The notes under the pieces were generated by a model. It was given only the letters and a program-made list of their open reading frames with translations. It did not search any database and was not told where the DNA came from. Shown piece after piece: positions 11,194 through 19,581 of a DNA stretch of 44,474 nt. The stretch spans positions 1 through 44,474 of the forward strand of contig JAPPLB010000186.1 in NCBI GenBank assembly GCA_028819575.1. Reading direction: 5' to 3'. Within the stretch, counting starts at the first letter, position 1; the number at the start of each line of letters is the position of its first letter. This stretch comes from Bryobacterales bacterium (GTDB taxonomy: Bacteria > Acidobacteriota > Terriglobia > Bryobacterales > UBA6623). The translations under genes and the position numbers were made by a program.

Positions 11194-13854
11194 TCACTCG
11201 TGCCGCAAGGCCGTCATCGGATCGACCCGGGTGGCTCGCCGTGCAGGAAGGTAACACGCTGTCAGCGAGACGAGCATGAGAACGGCCACGACGCAGACGT
11301 ACGTCAAGGCGTCGGTCGGAGAGATGCCGTACAGAAGCTCGGCCAGCACCCGGGCGGAGAAGACGGCGGCGCTCACTCCGATCGCCAAACCCAGCACCGT
11401 CAGTTTCAGGCCGTCGCCCATGACTTGCCCGAGCACGGTGGACCTTTGGGCGCCCAGCGCCATGCGCAGTCCGATTTCGCGAGAGCGCCGGCTGACCATG
11501 AAGCTCAAGACGCCATAGAGTCCGACCGACGCCAGCAAGAGCGCCAGAACGCCAAAGGCTCCCAGCAACGCGGTGTAGAAACGCGGCTCCGCGTATTCCT
11601 GATTGGCGGCATAGTGCTGTTCGAGGGTAGTGACGTTCCGGAAAGCCTGGTTGGGATCGATTTCGCGGATGACGCTCTTCACTGCAGGGACCAGCGAAAG
11701 CGGTTCCACCGAAGTTCGCATCACGATTTGACTGGATGGGAAGCGGCCGGTCTGCTCGGGGTTCATGTACATGACGTCCGGCGGGCCCTCCGTCAAGCCG
11801 TGCGTTCGCACATTTTCCACAACGCCGATAATCTCCGCGGGCACTTCTTGCCGCCTTTCACGAAGAATGATCCGTTTCCCCAAGGCGCTTTCTTGGGGCC
11901 AATACTTGTGCGCCATGGCTTTGTTGATGACGAGCAACCTCGTGGAGTGGAGCCGGTCTCGTTCTTCAAAAACTCTTCCCTCAATGGGCCTGATCCGAAG
12001 TGTTTCGAAGAATCCCGGCGTTGCCAAACGAGAGTACGTATAGGGCATTTCGTCCCTATCAGCGTACTGCCGACCCGGTAGACGGAACTTGTGTGTCCTG
12101 TAGATGTGGGAAGGCGGCAAGTGGCCCGTCCATGCCACGGACTCGACACCGGGAAGCGCGCGCACCCTCGCTGTGATGTCGTCCTGGAACGCCAGACGCT
12201 TGTCGCGATCGCGGAGGAGTGACCGTGGTGGAGCGACTGACACCGCCAGGACATTCTCGGGATCGAATCCCAACTCGATCCGGTTGATCCGGATGAACGT
12301 GTTCACCATCAGACCAGCGCCTACGACGAGGACAACCGAGAGTGCAACCTCGGCCACGACGAGAGCACCCTGCATTCTCTTGAATCCGCGCTTGGCGGTT
12401 TCCTGCGGACCTCCCTGCTTCAATGACTCGCTCACGCTGGAACGCGACAGGCGCAGCGCGGGCAAAGTTCCAAACAGCAGTCCCGTCAAAACAGAAAGAG
12501 CGAAGGCGTAAAGCGCGACATCAGTGTCGATGGCGATGTCGGAAACGAGAGAGAGCCGCGAGAAACTGACGGCAGCCAGTCCCCGGACACCCCAGTGGGC
12601 CACCAGCATCCCCAGTGCGCCTCCGAGAACGGCGACGAGAATGCTTTCGGTCAAGACCTGCCGGGCGAGCCGCCAGCGGCCCGCTCCCAATGCATTGCGT
12701 ACGGCCATCTCGGTTCGCCTCCCGAGGCCGCGGCCCAGGAACAGGTTGGCCAGGTTGACGCAGGAGATGAGGAGAACGCAACCGACCGCCGCCAGCAACA
12801 GGACTATGCCCTGCCGAACGCTATGGACCAAGTCGTCATGCAGCGTGCGGAAAACGAGGGTTCTTCCTTCGCCGGCTTCGTTTTCGGGGTGGATTCTTCT
12901 CCGAAGCACCTCCAGCTCGGCGCGGGCCTGTTCGAACGACACACCATTTTTAAGGCGGGCGATCGTGTAACTGAGCCCCCAAGCGGGGTTCCGCTCCATG
13001 TATTGGCGAGAGAGACTCATCGGCGACCAGGAGTCAAACCGGATACCGCGCCAAGGGAAACGGAAATCGGCCGGCAAGACTCCGATGACCGTGAAGCTCT
13101 CTTCGTTCAAACGGATGGATTGGCCAACCATCTCCGGATCCCCGGAAAACTGGCGCATCCAGAGAGAATGGCTTATGACGACGACACGGGCTCGCTCTTC
13201 AAGGTCTCTTTCCTCAAGCAGACGGCCATGAAGGGGTTGCGCCCCGAGGATCGTGAAGAAGTCTTCCGTCGTCCGAACATTCAGAATCCTTTCGGGATCT
13301 TCCACGCCGGTGAGGTGTTGACTTGCGAGCACGAAGCCGCTGAGATGATCGAAGCTCTGCAGTTGGTCCCGCTGGAACACGTAATTGACTTCTGGCGGAA
13401 AACGGCGGCCCCTGTAGCGTTGGAAGTCAGGAATTTCCTCCTGAATCGCTACAATCCTGTCCGGCTCGGGGAAAGGCAGGGGCCGCAGCAGAACGGTATT
13501 GGCCACCGTGAAGATGGCCGTATTGGCTCCGATGCCGAGCGCCAACGTCGCCACGGCGACCGCGGTGAAGCCCGGCGATTTCGCCAGCATGCGCAGTCCG
13601 TACCGGATATCCCGCGCAAACGCCTCCAGGACCGGTAAGCCTCTTCGATCCCGATAGGCCTCCTTGACCGACTCGACACCGCCGAACTTCAGTCTCGCTT
13701 TGCGGTGAGCTTCCTCAGGGCTCATGCCGGCGCGGACGTAGTCGTCCGTCTGCATGCGGAGGTGGAACTCGATCTCATTCGCGAGATCGTCTTCTCGGCG
13801 ATAGCCGGTCAGCGCGCCGGATATCCTCCGCCAGATACTGCGCAGCGCTTTCAT
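11194..13854 (-). CDS. ADOP-type MacB/FtsX ABC permease (PadR-linked)
   Basis: 886 residues from the ATG at 13854, which has GGAAGG just upstream and overlaps the PadR stop by four bases. An N-terminal cytosolic region of about 85 residues ('[31 protein letters not shown]') is typical of the acidobacterial duplicated orphan permeases. It is followed by two MacB_PCD plus FtsX modules. About eight membrane segments are visible, e.g. '[21 protein letters not shown]' and '[17 protein letters not shown]'. The protein ends in the conserved '[11 protein letters not shown]'. No ATPase gene is adjacent, hence 'orphan'. The substrate is unknown; MacB relatives move peptides, lipids or drugs by mechanotransmission rather than direct transport. 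A GAGCC-GGC-GGCTC hairpin lies just beyond the stop (11163-11175). The 277-base spacer 10917-11193 shows no gene. Confidence 0.9.
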   Translation of the reverse strand: MKALRSIWRRISGALTGYRREDDLANEIEFHLRMQTDDYVRAGMSPEEAHRKARLKFGGVESVKEAYRDRRGLPVLEAFARDIRYGLRMLAKSPGFTAVAVATLALGIGANTAIFTVANTVLLRPLPFPEPDRIVAIQEEIPDFQRYRGRRFPPEVNYVFQRDQLQSFDHLSGFVLASQHLTGVEDPERILNVRTTEDFFTILGAQPLHGRLLEERDLEERARVVVISHSLWMRQFSGDPEMVGQSIRLNEESFTVIGVLPADFRFPWRGIRFDSWSPMSLSRQYMERNPAWGLSYTIARLKNGVSFEQARAELEVLRRRIHPENEAGEGRTLVFRTLHDDLVHSVRQGIVLLLAAVGCVLLISCVNLANLFLGRGLGRRTEMAVRNALGAGRWRLARQVLTESILVAVLGGALGMLVAHWGVRGLAAVSFSRLSLVSDIAIDTDVALYAFALSVLTGLLFGTLPALRLSRSSVSESLKQGGPQETAKRGFKRMQGALVVAEVALSVVLVVGAGLMVNTFIRINRIELGFDPENVLAVSVAPPRSLLRDRDKRLAFQDDITARVRALPGVESVAWTGHLPPSHIYRTHKFRLPGRQYADRDEMPYTYSRLATPGFFETLRIRPIEGRVFEERDRLHSTRLLVINKAMAHKYWPQESALGKRIILRERRQEVPAEIIGVVENVRTHGLTEGPPDVMYMNPEQTGRFPSSQIVMRTSVEPLSLVPAVKSVIREIDPNQAFRNVTTLEQHYAANQEYAEPRFYTALLGAFGVLALLLASVGLYGVLSFMVSRRSREIGLRMALGAQRSTVLGQVMGDGLKLTVLGLAIGVSAAVFSARVLAELLYGISPTDALTYVCVVAVLMLVSLTACYLPARRATRVDPMTALRHE

Positions 13855-14195
13855 GGCCTTCCACTCGAGGCCGCAAAGAAAGCGGCAATGATCTCGGTGG
13901 TCTGCGTCCACTGACGCCTCTCGGATTCAAGCCGGCGGCGCCCCGCCTTCTTAATCCGATAGAACTTCGCCTTGCGGTTGTTATCGGAGACGCCCCACTT
14001 CGAAGCGATCGCCCCCTCCTGTTCCAGCTTCAACAGGACCGGGTACAGTGTTCCGTGATTGATGGACAGCAGATCGCCGCTGGTCTGCTCGATCCTGCGG
14101 GCGACACCGTAGCCGTGCAGTGGCCCCATCACCTCGAGGGTCTTGAGAACCATGAGCGAAAGCGTGCCCTGCCAGACGTCGTTCTTTTCTTTCAT
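13851..14195 (-). CDS. PadR-family transcriptional regulator
   Basis: 114 residues. A winged-helix PadR protein with the family signature '[27 protein letters not shown]', followed by '[19 protein letters not shown]' (recognition helix region, about residues 43-63) and the wing '[15 protein letters not shown]'. It is the first gene of a two-gene unit with the ADOP permease, overlapping by ATGA. This is the standard acidobacterial pair, and it presumably represses its own operon through the dyads just upstream at 14209-14259. The inducer is unknown. Confidence 0.93.
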   Translation of the reverse strand: MKEKNDVWQGTLSLMVLKTLEVMGPLHGYGVARRIEQTSGDLLSINHGTLYPVLLKLEQEGAIASKWGVSDNNRKAKFYRIKKAGRRRLESERRQWTQTTEIIAAFFAASSGRP

Positions 14196-14208
14196 CGACC
14201 TATGGGAT

Positions 14209-14259
14209 TGCCATATGAGTATGGCACACTTTCCTATGGGAAAGCAATAGGAACCTATT
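14209..14259 (-). promoter_or_regulatory. PadR-ADOP promoter with overlapping operator dyads
   Basis: TGCCATA-TGAG-TATGGCA (14209-14226) is a perfect 7-bp-arm dyad. AATAGG-AA-CCTATT (14246-14259) is a second perfect dyad. CCTATGGGA occurs at 14199-14207 and again at 14233-14241. On the minus strand, TTGCTT (14247-14242) and CATACT (14223-14218) with an 18-base spacer form a plausible promoter, and the first dyad covers the -10. This fits autorepression by PadR. Confidence 0.55.
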
Positions 14260-14260
14260 T

Positions 14261-14703
14261 AATTCCGTGGAGACGTGCCTGCTCATTCCGCGCTCCCAAG
14301 CAGATGTTGTTGGTGATTTCTGTGTCTTGCCGAATCACCACCACATCACCAGGACCCGATTGGCGGCTTCTACAGCCTGGAAACTCTCTCGCTCGCATTG
14401 CGGCCGGCCGATCTCCGACCAAGGGCCTCAGGTCATCGGCTAGGACTGCGAGGTGTGCATCCGCATCTCGGGGATAACCCTGGTGAGAACGTCGTCCTGC
14501 CATCGCGGGGGACCATTTTCGTAGGTTGTCGAGGCACAGGGCCAGCGGTCCCTGAGCTTTTGGTCGAAACAGTGAACTCTTCTCTGCCGTCGTCGTCTAC
14601 CGATTGCAGTGAGATTCATGCGGACGCAAGGGCAGGTTCCGGTTGCCTGCGGGTCTCAAGCTATCCGAAGGGGAGCTGCCATGGGGTTTCTCCATAACCT
14701 GCG
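14261..14703. other. Gene-poor stretch between the PadR unit and the export locus
   Basis: No convincing coding region was seen on either strand in this part of the 831-base interval 14196-15026. The short open frames here lack a ribosome-binding site and family features. The rest of the interval holds a possible small gene (14704-14916) and a candidate sigma-54 site (14957-14972). Confidence 0.4.
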
Positions 14704-14916
14704 TTACCGCTTGCGGATGTTGACGAGTTCCGAGATTTCGGCCGGGGCGATGGTGCTGCCTGGATTGGTCGGGATGGGGCCGAAGATCGGTTCGACGGGT
14801 CGCGAAGATCGATCCGATGGCCGGAGTTCGATACGAGCAGGGCGGTACCCGTCCCGATATTGGGACGCGGCCGTCCCATTAGCGGACAGCTCAGGTTCCG
14901 CAGCAGCAATGGACAT
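14704..14916 (-). CDS. Possible small protein, 70 residues, unknown
   Basis: An ATG at 14916 with AAGGA nine bases upstream opens a 70-codon frame whose second half uses GC-ending codons like neighbouring genes (C-terminal part 'PIFGPIPTNPGSTIAP' then 'AEISELVNIRKR'). No signal peptide, cysteine or membrane segment is seen, and the family is not recognised. It is divergent from the export locus and overlaps none of its genes. It could be a real small protein, a peptide precursor, or chance. Codon use and the ribosome-binding site are the only support. Confidence 0.3.
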   Translation of the reverse strand: MSIAAAEPELSANGTAASQYRDGYRPARIELRPSDRSSRPVEPIFGPIPTNPGSTIAPAEISELVNIRKR

Positions 14917-14956
14917 ACCGTCAAGTCCTTCTATATCAGCAGGTTCCGTGATCTCC

Positions 14957-14972
14957 GGGCAAATGGTTCGCC
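14957..14972 (+). promoter_or_regulatory. Candidate sigma-54 (-24/-12) promoter of the export locus
   Basis: GGGCAAATGGTTCGCC contains the GG-N10-GC spacing (GG at 14958-14959, GC at 14970-14971) and GGCA of the -24 element; the -12 element (TTCGC) is imperfect. The start would be near 14983, 31 bases before the ribosome-binding site of the adaptor gene. It is relevant because the locus ends with a sigma-54 activator. Confidence 0.35.
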
Positions 14973-15026
14973 ACGTGCATGTGTGATGGGTCGAGATGAC
15001 GGCAACCTGTCAAAGAGGAGTTCAGC

Positions 15027-16277
15027 TTGGATATTCCGCGTAAAGACCTCGTCCGAAAGCGCCGGATTCGCCGCATCGTGTATTCCATCGCGGCCGTCGC
15101 GGCGATGGGAGTGATTACGTACGGTCTCTCGCGGCTCGAGCCGGCCGCGCCCACGGTCGACGGATCGCCTTTCATCGACACGGTCCAGCGCGGGGACATG
15201 GTGCTCGACGTCCGCGGTCTGGGCACGCTGGTACCGGAGAACGTGCTTCTGGTGCCCGCCCGGGATCAGGGCCGGATCGAGCGCCGCTTCCTGCTGCCCG
15301 GCGAGCAGGTCGAGGCGCACACGGTGCTGTTCCAGCTCAGCAACCCGCAGCTCGAGCAGGAAGTGTTCGACACCGAATCGGAGATTCGCGCCGCCGAGGC
15401 CGAGTACGCCGACCTCGAAGTGCGGTTGGAGAACGAGACGCTCACGCAGCGGGCCAACGCCGCCACGGTGGCAGCGAATTACCAGCAGGCGCGGACCGAG
15501 TACCTGGCGCAGAAACAGATGGCGGAAAAGGGTCTCACCGATCAAGTGACGCTCACCAAGGCCAAGGTTACGGCCGAGCAACTGGAAATCAGCGTTCACT
15601 TGGAGAAGGAGCGGGCCGCGATCCGCGAGAAGGCCGTCGAAGCGCAGTTGGCGGCGAAGCGGGCGCGCATCGAGCAGCAGAAACGCCTGTTGCGCTTGCG
15701 CCAGCAGAAGCTGGAGCGTTTGATCGTGCGAGCCGGGGCGACGGGAGTCTTGCAGCAACTCGAAGTCGAGGTGGGCGAACTCGTCTCAGCGGGCACCGTG
15801 CTGGCGCGCGTATCGGACCCCCGCCACCTCAAAGCCGAGCTGCGCATCGCCGAGACGCAGGCGAAGGACATCACGTTCGGCCAGCGGGCCGAGATCGACA
15901 CTCGCAACGGCGTAATCCCGGGCACGGTGACGCGCATCGATCCGGCGGCGGAAGAAGGCACGGTGACGGTGGACGTCCGTCTCGACGGAGAACTGCCCAA
16001 GGGCGCGCGACCCGACCTGAGCGTCGACGGCAGGATCATTCTCGACCACCTCGTGGACGTCGTCAAAGTCGGGCGGCCCGTCTACGCGCAGCCCGACGCG
16101 ACCATCTCGCTGTTCCGGGTGGAGCCCGACGGGGAACATGCCTCGCGCGTGCGGGTCGCCGTGGGCCGCACTTCCGTGAACGAAATCCAGATCCGGCAGG
16201 GACTGCAACCGGGCGACCGGGTCGTCTTGTCGGACATGTCAGCAATGGACGCGTACGACCGCGTGCGATTGGATTAA
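15027..16277 (+). CDS. MacA/HlyD-like periplasmic adaptor of an ABC efflux system
   Basis: 416 residues. One N-terminal membrane anchor (about residues 15-36) is followed by a barrel-sandwich half-motif ('RGLGTLVPENVLLVPARDQGRIE'). A long helical hairpin (about residues 105-235, rich in Gln, Glu, Arg and Ala) comes next, then the second lipoyl half ('GVLQQLEVEVGELVSAG') and a beta-barrel/membrane-proximal part ending 'GLQPGDRVVLSD'. It bridges the inner-membrane permease and the TolC-type channel. The start is TTG at 15027, six bases after AGAGGAG. First gene of the export operon, 20 bases before its ATPase. Confidence 0.9.
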   Translation: MDIPRKDLVRKRRIRRIVYSIAAVAAMGVITYGLSRLEPAAPTVDGSPFIDTVQRGDMVLDVRGLGTLVPENVLLVPARDQGRIERRFLLPGEQVEAHTVLFQLSNPQLEQEVFDTESEIRAAEAEYADLEVRLENETLTQRANAATVAANYQQARTEYLAQKQMAEKGLTDQVTLTKAKVTAEQLEISVHLEKERAAIREKAVEAQLAAKRARIEQQKRLLRLRQQKLERLIVRAGATGVLQQLEVEVGELVSAGTVLARVSDPRHLKAELRIAETQAKDITFGQRAEIDTRNGVIPGTVTRIDPAAEEGTVTVDVRLDGELPKGARPDLSVDGRIILDHLVDVVKVGRPVYAQPDATISLFRVEPDGEHASRVRVAVGRTSVNEIQIRQGLQPGDRVVLSDMSAMDAYDRVRLD

Positions 16278-16297
16278 CGCCTTGAAGGAAAATCAGC

Positions 16298-17029
16298 ATG
16301 AATGAATCCGTCACGAACGACTCAACCCTGATCCGTCTCCACAACGTCAAGAAGGTGTTTTTGGCCGAGGAAGTCGAGACCCACGCGCTCTCGAACATCA
16401 ACATGGAGATTCGCCGCGGGGAGTATGTGGCCATCTCGGGGCCGTCGGGGTGCGGCAAATCGACGCTGCTGTCGATCCTGGGCCTGCTCGACACGCCATC
16501 GGAGGGCGAGCACTTTCTCAAGGACGAGCCGGTCGAAAATCTCTCGGCGAGCCAGCGCGCGCGCGTCCGCAACCGCGAGATCGGGTTCATTTTTCAGGCT
16601 TTCAACCTGATCGGCGACCTCAACGTGTACGAGAACGTCGAGTTGCCGCTCACCTACCGCGGGATGCCCTCGAAGGAGCGCAAGGAGCGGGTGAAAAGCG
16701 CTCTCGAGCAAGTGGAGATGGCGCACCGGATGAAGCACTATCCGTCGCAGCTCTCGGGCGGCCAGCAACAGCGCGTGGCAGTGGCTCGGGCGCTGGTGGG
16801 GGACCCGGCGATCCTGCTGGCGGATGAGCCGACGGGCAACCTCGACTCGAAAAACGGCGAGGCCGTGATGGACTTGATGCGGGAGCTGCATCAGAACGGC
16901 GCGACGATCTGCATGGTCACGCACGACCCGCGCTATGAGAAATACGCGGAGCGCACCGTGCACCTGTTCGACGGCCGCATCGTGGACGAGAGCGAGGCGC
17001 CGGATTTGAACCTTACGACAGACGGGTAG
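16298..17029 (+). CDS. ABC transporter ATPase (MacB/LolD type)
   Basis: 243 residues. Walker [10 protein letters not shown] (48-56), signature '[15 protein letters not shown]', Walker B 'ILLADEPTG' followed by the D-loop 'NLDS', and a switch histidine in 'MVTHDP'. The Q-loop lies in '[11 protein letters not shown]'. The stand-alone ATPase of the MacB/LolD class powers FtsX-type permeases. AAGGA precedes the ATG. It follows the adaptor by 20 bases and precedes the permease by 102, consistent with one tripartite pump. Confidence 0.94.
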   Translation: MNESVTNDSTLIRLHNVKKVFLAEEVETHALSNINMEIRRGEYVAISGPSGCGKSTLLSILGLLDTPSEGEHFLKDEPVENLSASQRARVRNREIGFIFQAFNLIGDLNVYENVELPLTYRGMPSKERKERVKSALEQVEMAHRMKHYPSQLSGGQQQRVAVARALVGDPAILLADEPTGNLDSKNGEAVMDLMRELHQNGATICMVTHDPRYEKYAERTVHLFDGRIVDESEAPDLNLTTDG

Positions 17030-17131
17030 GTTTCAGATGGCGGATTCACTGTGGAATGAAACCGATGCAGGGACGGCGGCGATGAACGGACCGGTTCAGG
17101 GTTTGCGCCATGCCGTCAAGGGGGCCACGAG

Positions 17132-19579
17132 ATGAGCAGGTTGATACAGGACCTTCGCTATGCGGTTCGGATGCTCGCGAGAACGCCGGGATTTACGGCG
17201 GTGGCCGGGATCTCCCTGGCGCTCGGCATCGGCGCCAACACCGCCATCTTCAGCCTCACCTATGCCGTTCTGATGAGGCCCCTCCAGGTGGACGACCCGG
17301 AGCGGCTGGTAACTGTTTTTTCGCGCCACGAGGGCGGCGGTCCCTATGGCACGTCCTCTTATCCCGACTACAGAGACTTTCGGGACCAAAGCGACGTCTT
17401 CTCCGGACTTGCCGCCAACACGGTGGCGCCCGTCAGCTTGAGCAGTGGTGACTCGGCGCAAGTCGTTCTCGGCAAAGTCGTCACAGCGAACTATTTTTCG
17501 GTTCTCGGCGTGGACGCGGCACACGGACGCACGTTCCTACCCGAGGAGGGCTACCCCTCCCGAGCCGGCGACGTTTGCGTGATCAGCGACGGGCTGTGGA
17601 AGCGGCGGTTCGGGGCCGACCCGGCCGTCGTCGGGCGCAATCTGGTCGTCAACGGCTCGCCGACAACGGTGGTCGGCATTACCCCGGAAGGCTTCCGCGG
17701 GACATGGGCCGCTCTCGAGATCGACATTTGGACCCCGATGTCGATCGTCGAACGGATGGTCCCCTTCGGGGTCGACATGGAGCGGCGCGGGAACGAGTGG
17801 CTTGCCATCGTGGGCCGTCTCAAACCCGGAGTCACGCTCAGTCAGGCGTCTTCCCGGCTGCAGGTCATTTCGAACCGGCTTGCCGAAGAGCACCCCGGCA
17901 GCAACCGCAACAAGCGAGCGGTCGTCGTCGGGTTTCATCAAGACCGGGTCCCACTGGTCAGCGGCGCGGCCGACGCCGCCCGCGGCGTCCTGTCGATGCT
18001 GTTGGCCGTGGTCGGATTTGTCCTGCTGATTGCCTGCACGAACGTCGCCAACACGCTGCTGGCGCGGGGCGTGTCCCGGCGCAGAGAGATCGCAGTGCGG
18101 CTCGCGATCGGGGCGGGCCGAGGGAAAATCGTGAGGCAACTGCTGACCGAAAGCGTCTTGTTGGCGCTGATCGGGGGGGCCGCGGGTCTGCTGGTGGCTC
18201 GCTGGGCCATGCATGGTCTGCTCGCTCTGATGCCAACCCTGCTGGTGCCCGTGCGCTTGGAGATGGGTCTCGATGTCCCGGTGTTGCTGTTCACGCTTGC
18301 GGTATCGGTGGTCACGGGTGTTCTTTTCGGACTCTTTCCCGCATTGCAGGCGACCCGGCCGCAATTGATCCCGGCGCTGAAGGAGTCCGGCGCTTTGGCC
18401 GCGGTCAGCGGCTCCCGATCGAGGCTGCGTCACGCGCTCCTGACGGCGCAAGTCGCTCTGTCGCTGGTTTTGCTCATCGGCGCGGGGCTTTTCTTGAAGA
18501 GCCTGTGGAACGCGAGTACGATCGATCCGGGTTTCAATCCCCAAGGCCTGTTGCGAGCCGGGATCAGCGTAGGACTGCAAGGCTACGACGAATCGGAAGG
18601 ACGGCGATTTCACCAAGCCCTGCTCGAGAAGGTCCGCGCAATCCCCGGCGTGCAATCAGCCGCCTGGGGCGCCCAAGTGCCGCTGGGACCGATGGCGCGC
18701 AGCCGCAGCATTTCCGTTCCGGGGCATGAACCGAGGGAGGGGGAGTTCATGTCGTTCGGTTTCAACGGCATCGGCCCCAGCTATTTCGAAACCATCGGCA
18801 CCCCGATCCTCTTTGGCCGCGGCTTTCTGCGGAGCGACACGGACGACAGCGAAAACGTGGTGATCGTCAACGAGGCGCTGGCGCAGCGCTTCTGGCCCGG
18901 CCGGAATCCGGTCGGAAACGCCATGGGCGTCGGCGACGTGGAGCATCGCATCATCGGCGTCGCCAAGACCGGCAAGTACCGAACCCTGGGAGAGGATCCG
19001 ACTCCTTATTACTACTTGCCCCTGGAACAACACTACGAGCCCTTGCTGTACCTGCACGTGCGCACAGCGGGCAACGCGAGTTCCGTGCTGGCGGCCATGC
19101 TGACGGAGATGCGCACGCTCGACCCGCATATCCCGGCGTTCGACGTGCAAACGATGAGCGACCACTTGCGCTACGCGCGCTTCCCGGCCACTCTGGCCGG
19201 CGCGCTGTTCGGGGTGTTCGGCGCATTGGCTCTGGTGCTGTCGGTGGTGGGAATCTACGGAGTGATCTCGTACTGGGTCAACCAGCGAACACGGGAAATC
19301 GGCATTCGCACCGCCCTGGGCGCCGTGCGCGGCGATGTCATCAAGATGGTGCTTCGGAGGGGCCTCGTGCTCACCTGCGGCGGCATCGTCTGCGGGCTGC
19401 TCGCCGCCGCCGCGCTGAGCCGGCTGGTTGCCCGGTTTCTGTACGGCGCGGACCCACTGAACGCGGAGATGTTCCTGGGCGCGTCGGCGGTGCTGGTGCT
19501 GGTCACTCTTGCTGCTTGCTATGTGCCCGCGCGGCGAGCGACGAAGGTCGATCCGATGACAGCGTTGCGATACGAATAG
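17132..19579 (+). CDS. ADOP-like MacB/FtsX permease (pump component 1)
   Basis: 815 residues. Two tandem MacB_PCD-FtsX modules without the PadR-type N-terminal cytosolic domain; it begins directly with 'LIQDLRYAVRMLARTPGFT' and the first membrane helix. Other helices include 'VVGFVLLIACTNVANTLLARG' and 'LALVLSVVGIYGVISYWV'. It ends with the canonical '[11 protein letters not shown]'. A purine-rich AAGGGGG lies about eight bases before the ATG. It lies in line with an adaptor, an ATPase and a TolC-like gene, so it is probably the membrane part of a tripartite efflux or secretion system. The cargo is unknown. Confidence 0.92.
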   Translation: MSRLIQDLRYAVRMLARTPGFTAVAGISLALGIGANTAIFSLTYAVLMRPLQVDDPERLVTVFSRHEGGGPYGTSSYPDYRDFRDQSDVFSGLAANTVAPVSLSSGDSAQVVLGKVVTANYFSVLGVDAAHGRTFLPEEGYPSRAGDVCVISDGLWKRRFGADPAVVGRNLVVNGSPTTVVGITPEGFRGTWAALEIDIWTPMSIVERMVPFGVDMERRGNEWLAIVGRLKPGVTLSQASSRLQVISNRLAEEHPGSNRNKRAVVVGFHQDRVPLVSGAADAARGVLSMLLAVVGFVLLIACTNVANTLLARGVSRRREIAVRLAIGAGRGKIVRQLLTESVLLALIGGAAGLLVARWAMHGLLALMPTLLVPVRLEMGLDVPVLLFTLAVSVVTGVLFGLFPALQATRPQLIPALKESGALAAVSGSRSRLRHALLTAQVALSLVLLIGAGLFLKSLWNASTIDPGFNPQGLLRAGISVGLQGYDESEGRRFHQALLEKVRAIPGVQSAAWGAQVPLGPMARSRSISVPGHEPREGEFMSFGFNGIGPSYFETIGTPILFGRGFLRSDTDDSENVVIVNEALAQRFWPGRNPVGNAMGVGDVEHRIIGVAKTGKYRTLGEDPTPYYYLPLEQHYEPLLYLHVRTAGNASSVLAAMLTEMRTLDPHIPAFDVQTMSDHLRYARFPATLAGALFGVFGALALVLSVVGIYGVISYWVNQRTREIGIRTALGAVRGDVIKMVLRRGLVLTCGGIVCGLLAAAALSRLVARFLYGADPLNAEMFLGASAVLVLVTLAACYVPARRATKVDPMTALRYE

Positions 19580-19581
19580 CC

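Noticed and set aside
12595-13638. A 347-codon plus-strand frame opposite the PadR-linked ADOP permease
   Set aside because: Antisense shadow; the permease on the minus strand has clear membrane helices, family ends and coupling to padR.
14635-14660. A second sigma-54-like string (GGCAG...GTTGCC) upstream of the export locus
   Set aside because: The distance between GG and GC is 12 bases instead of the required 10.
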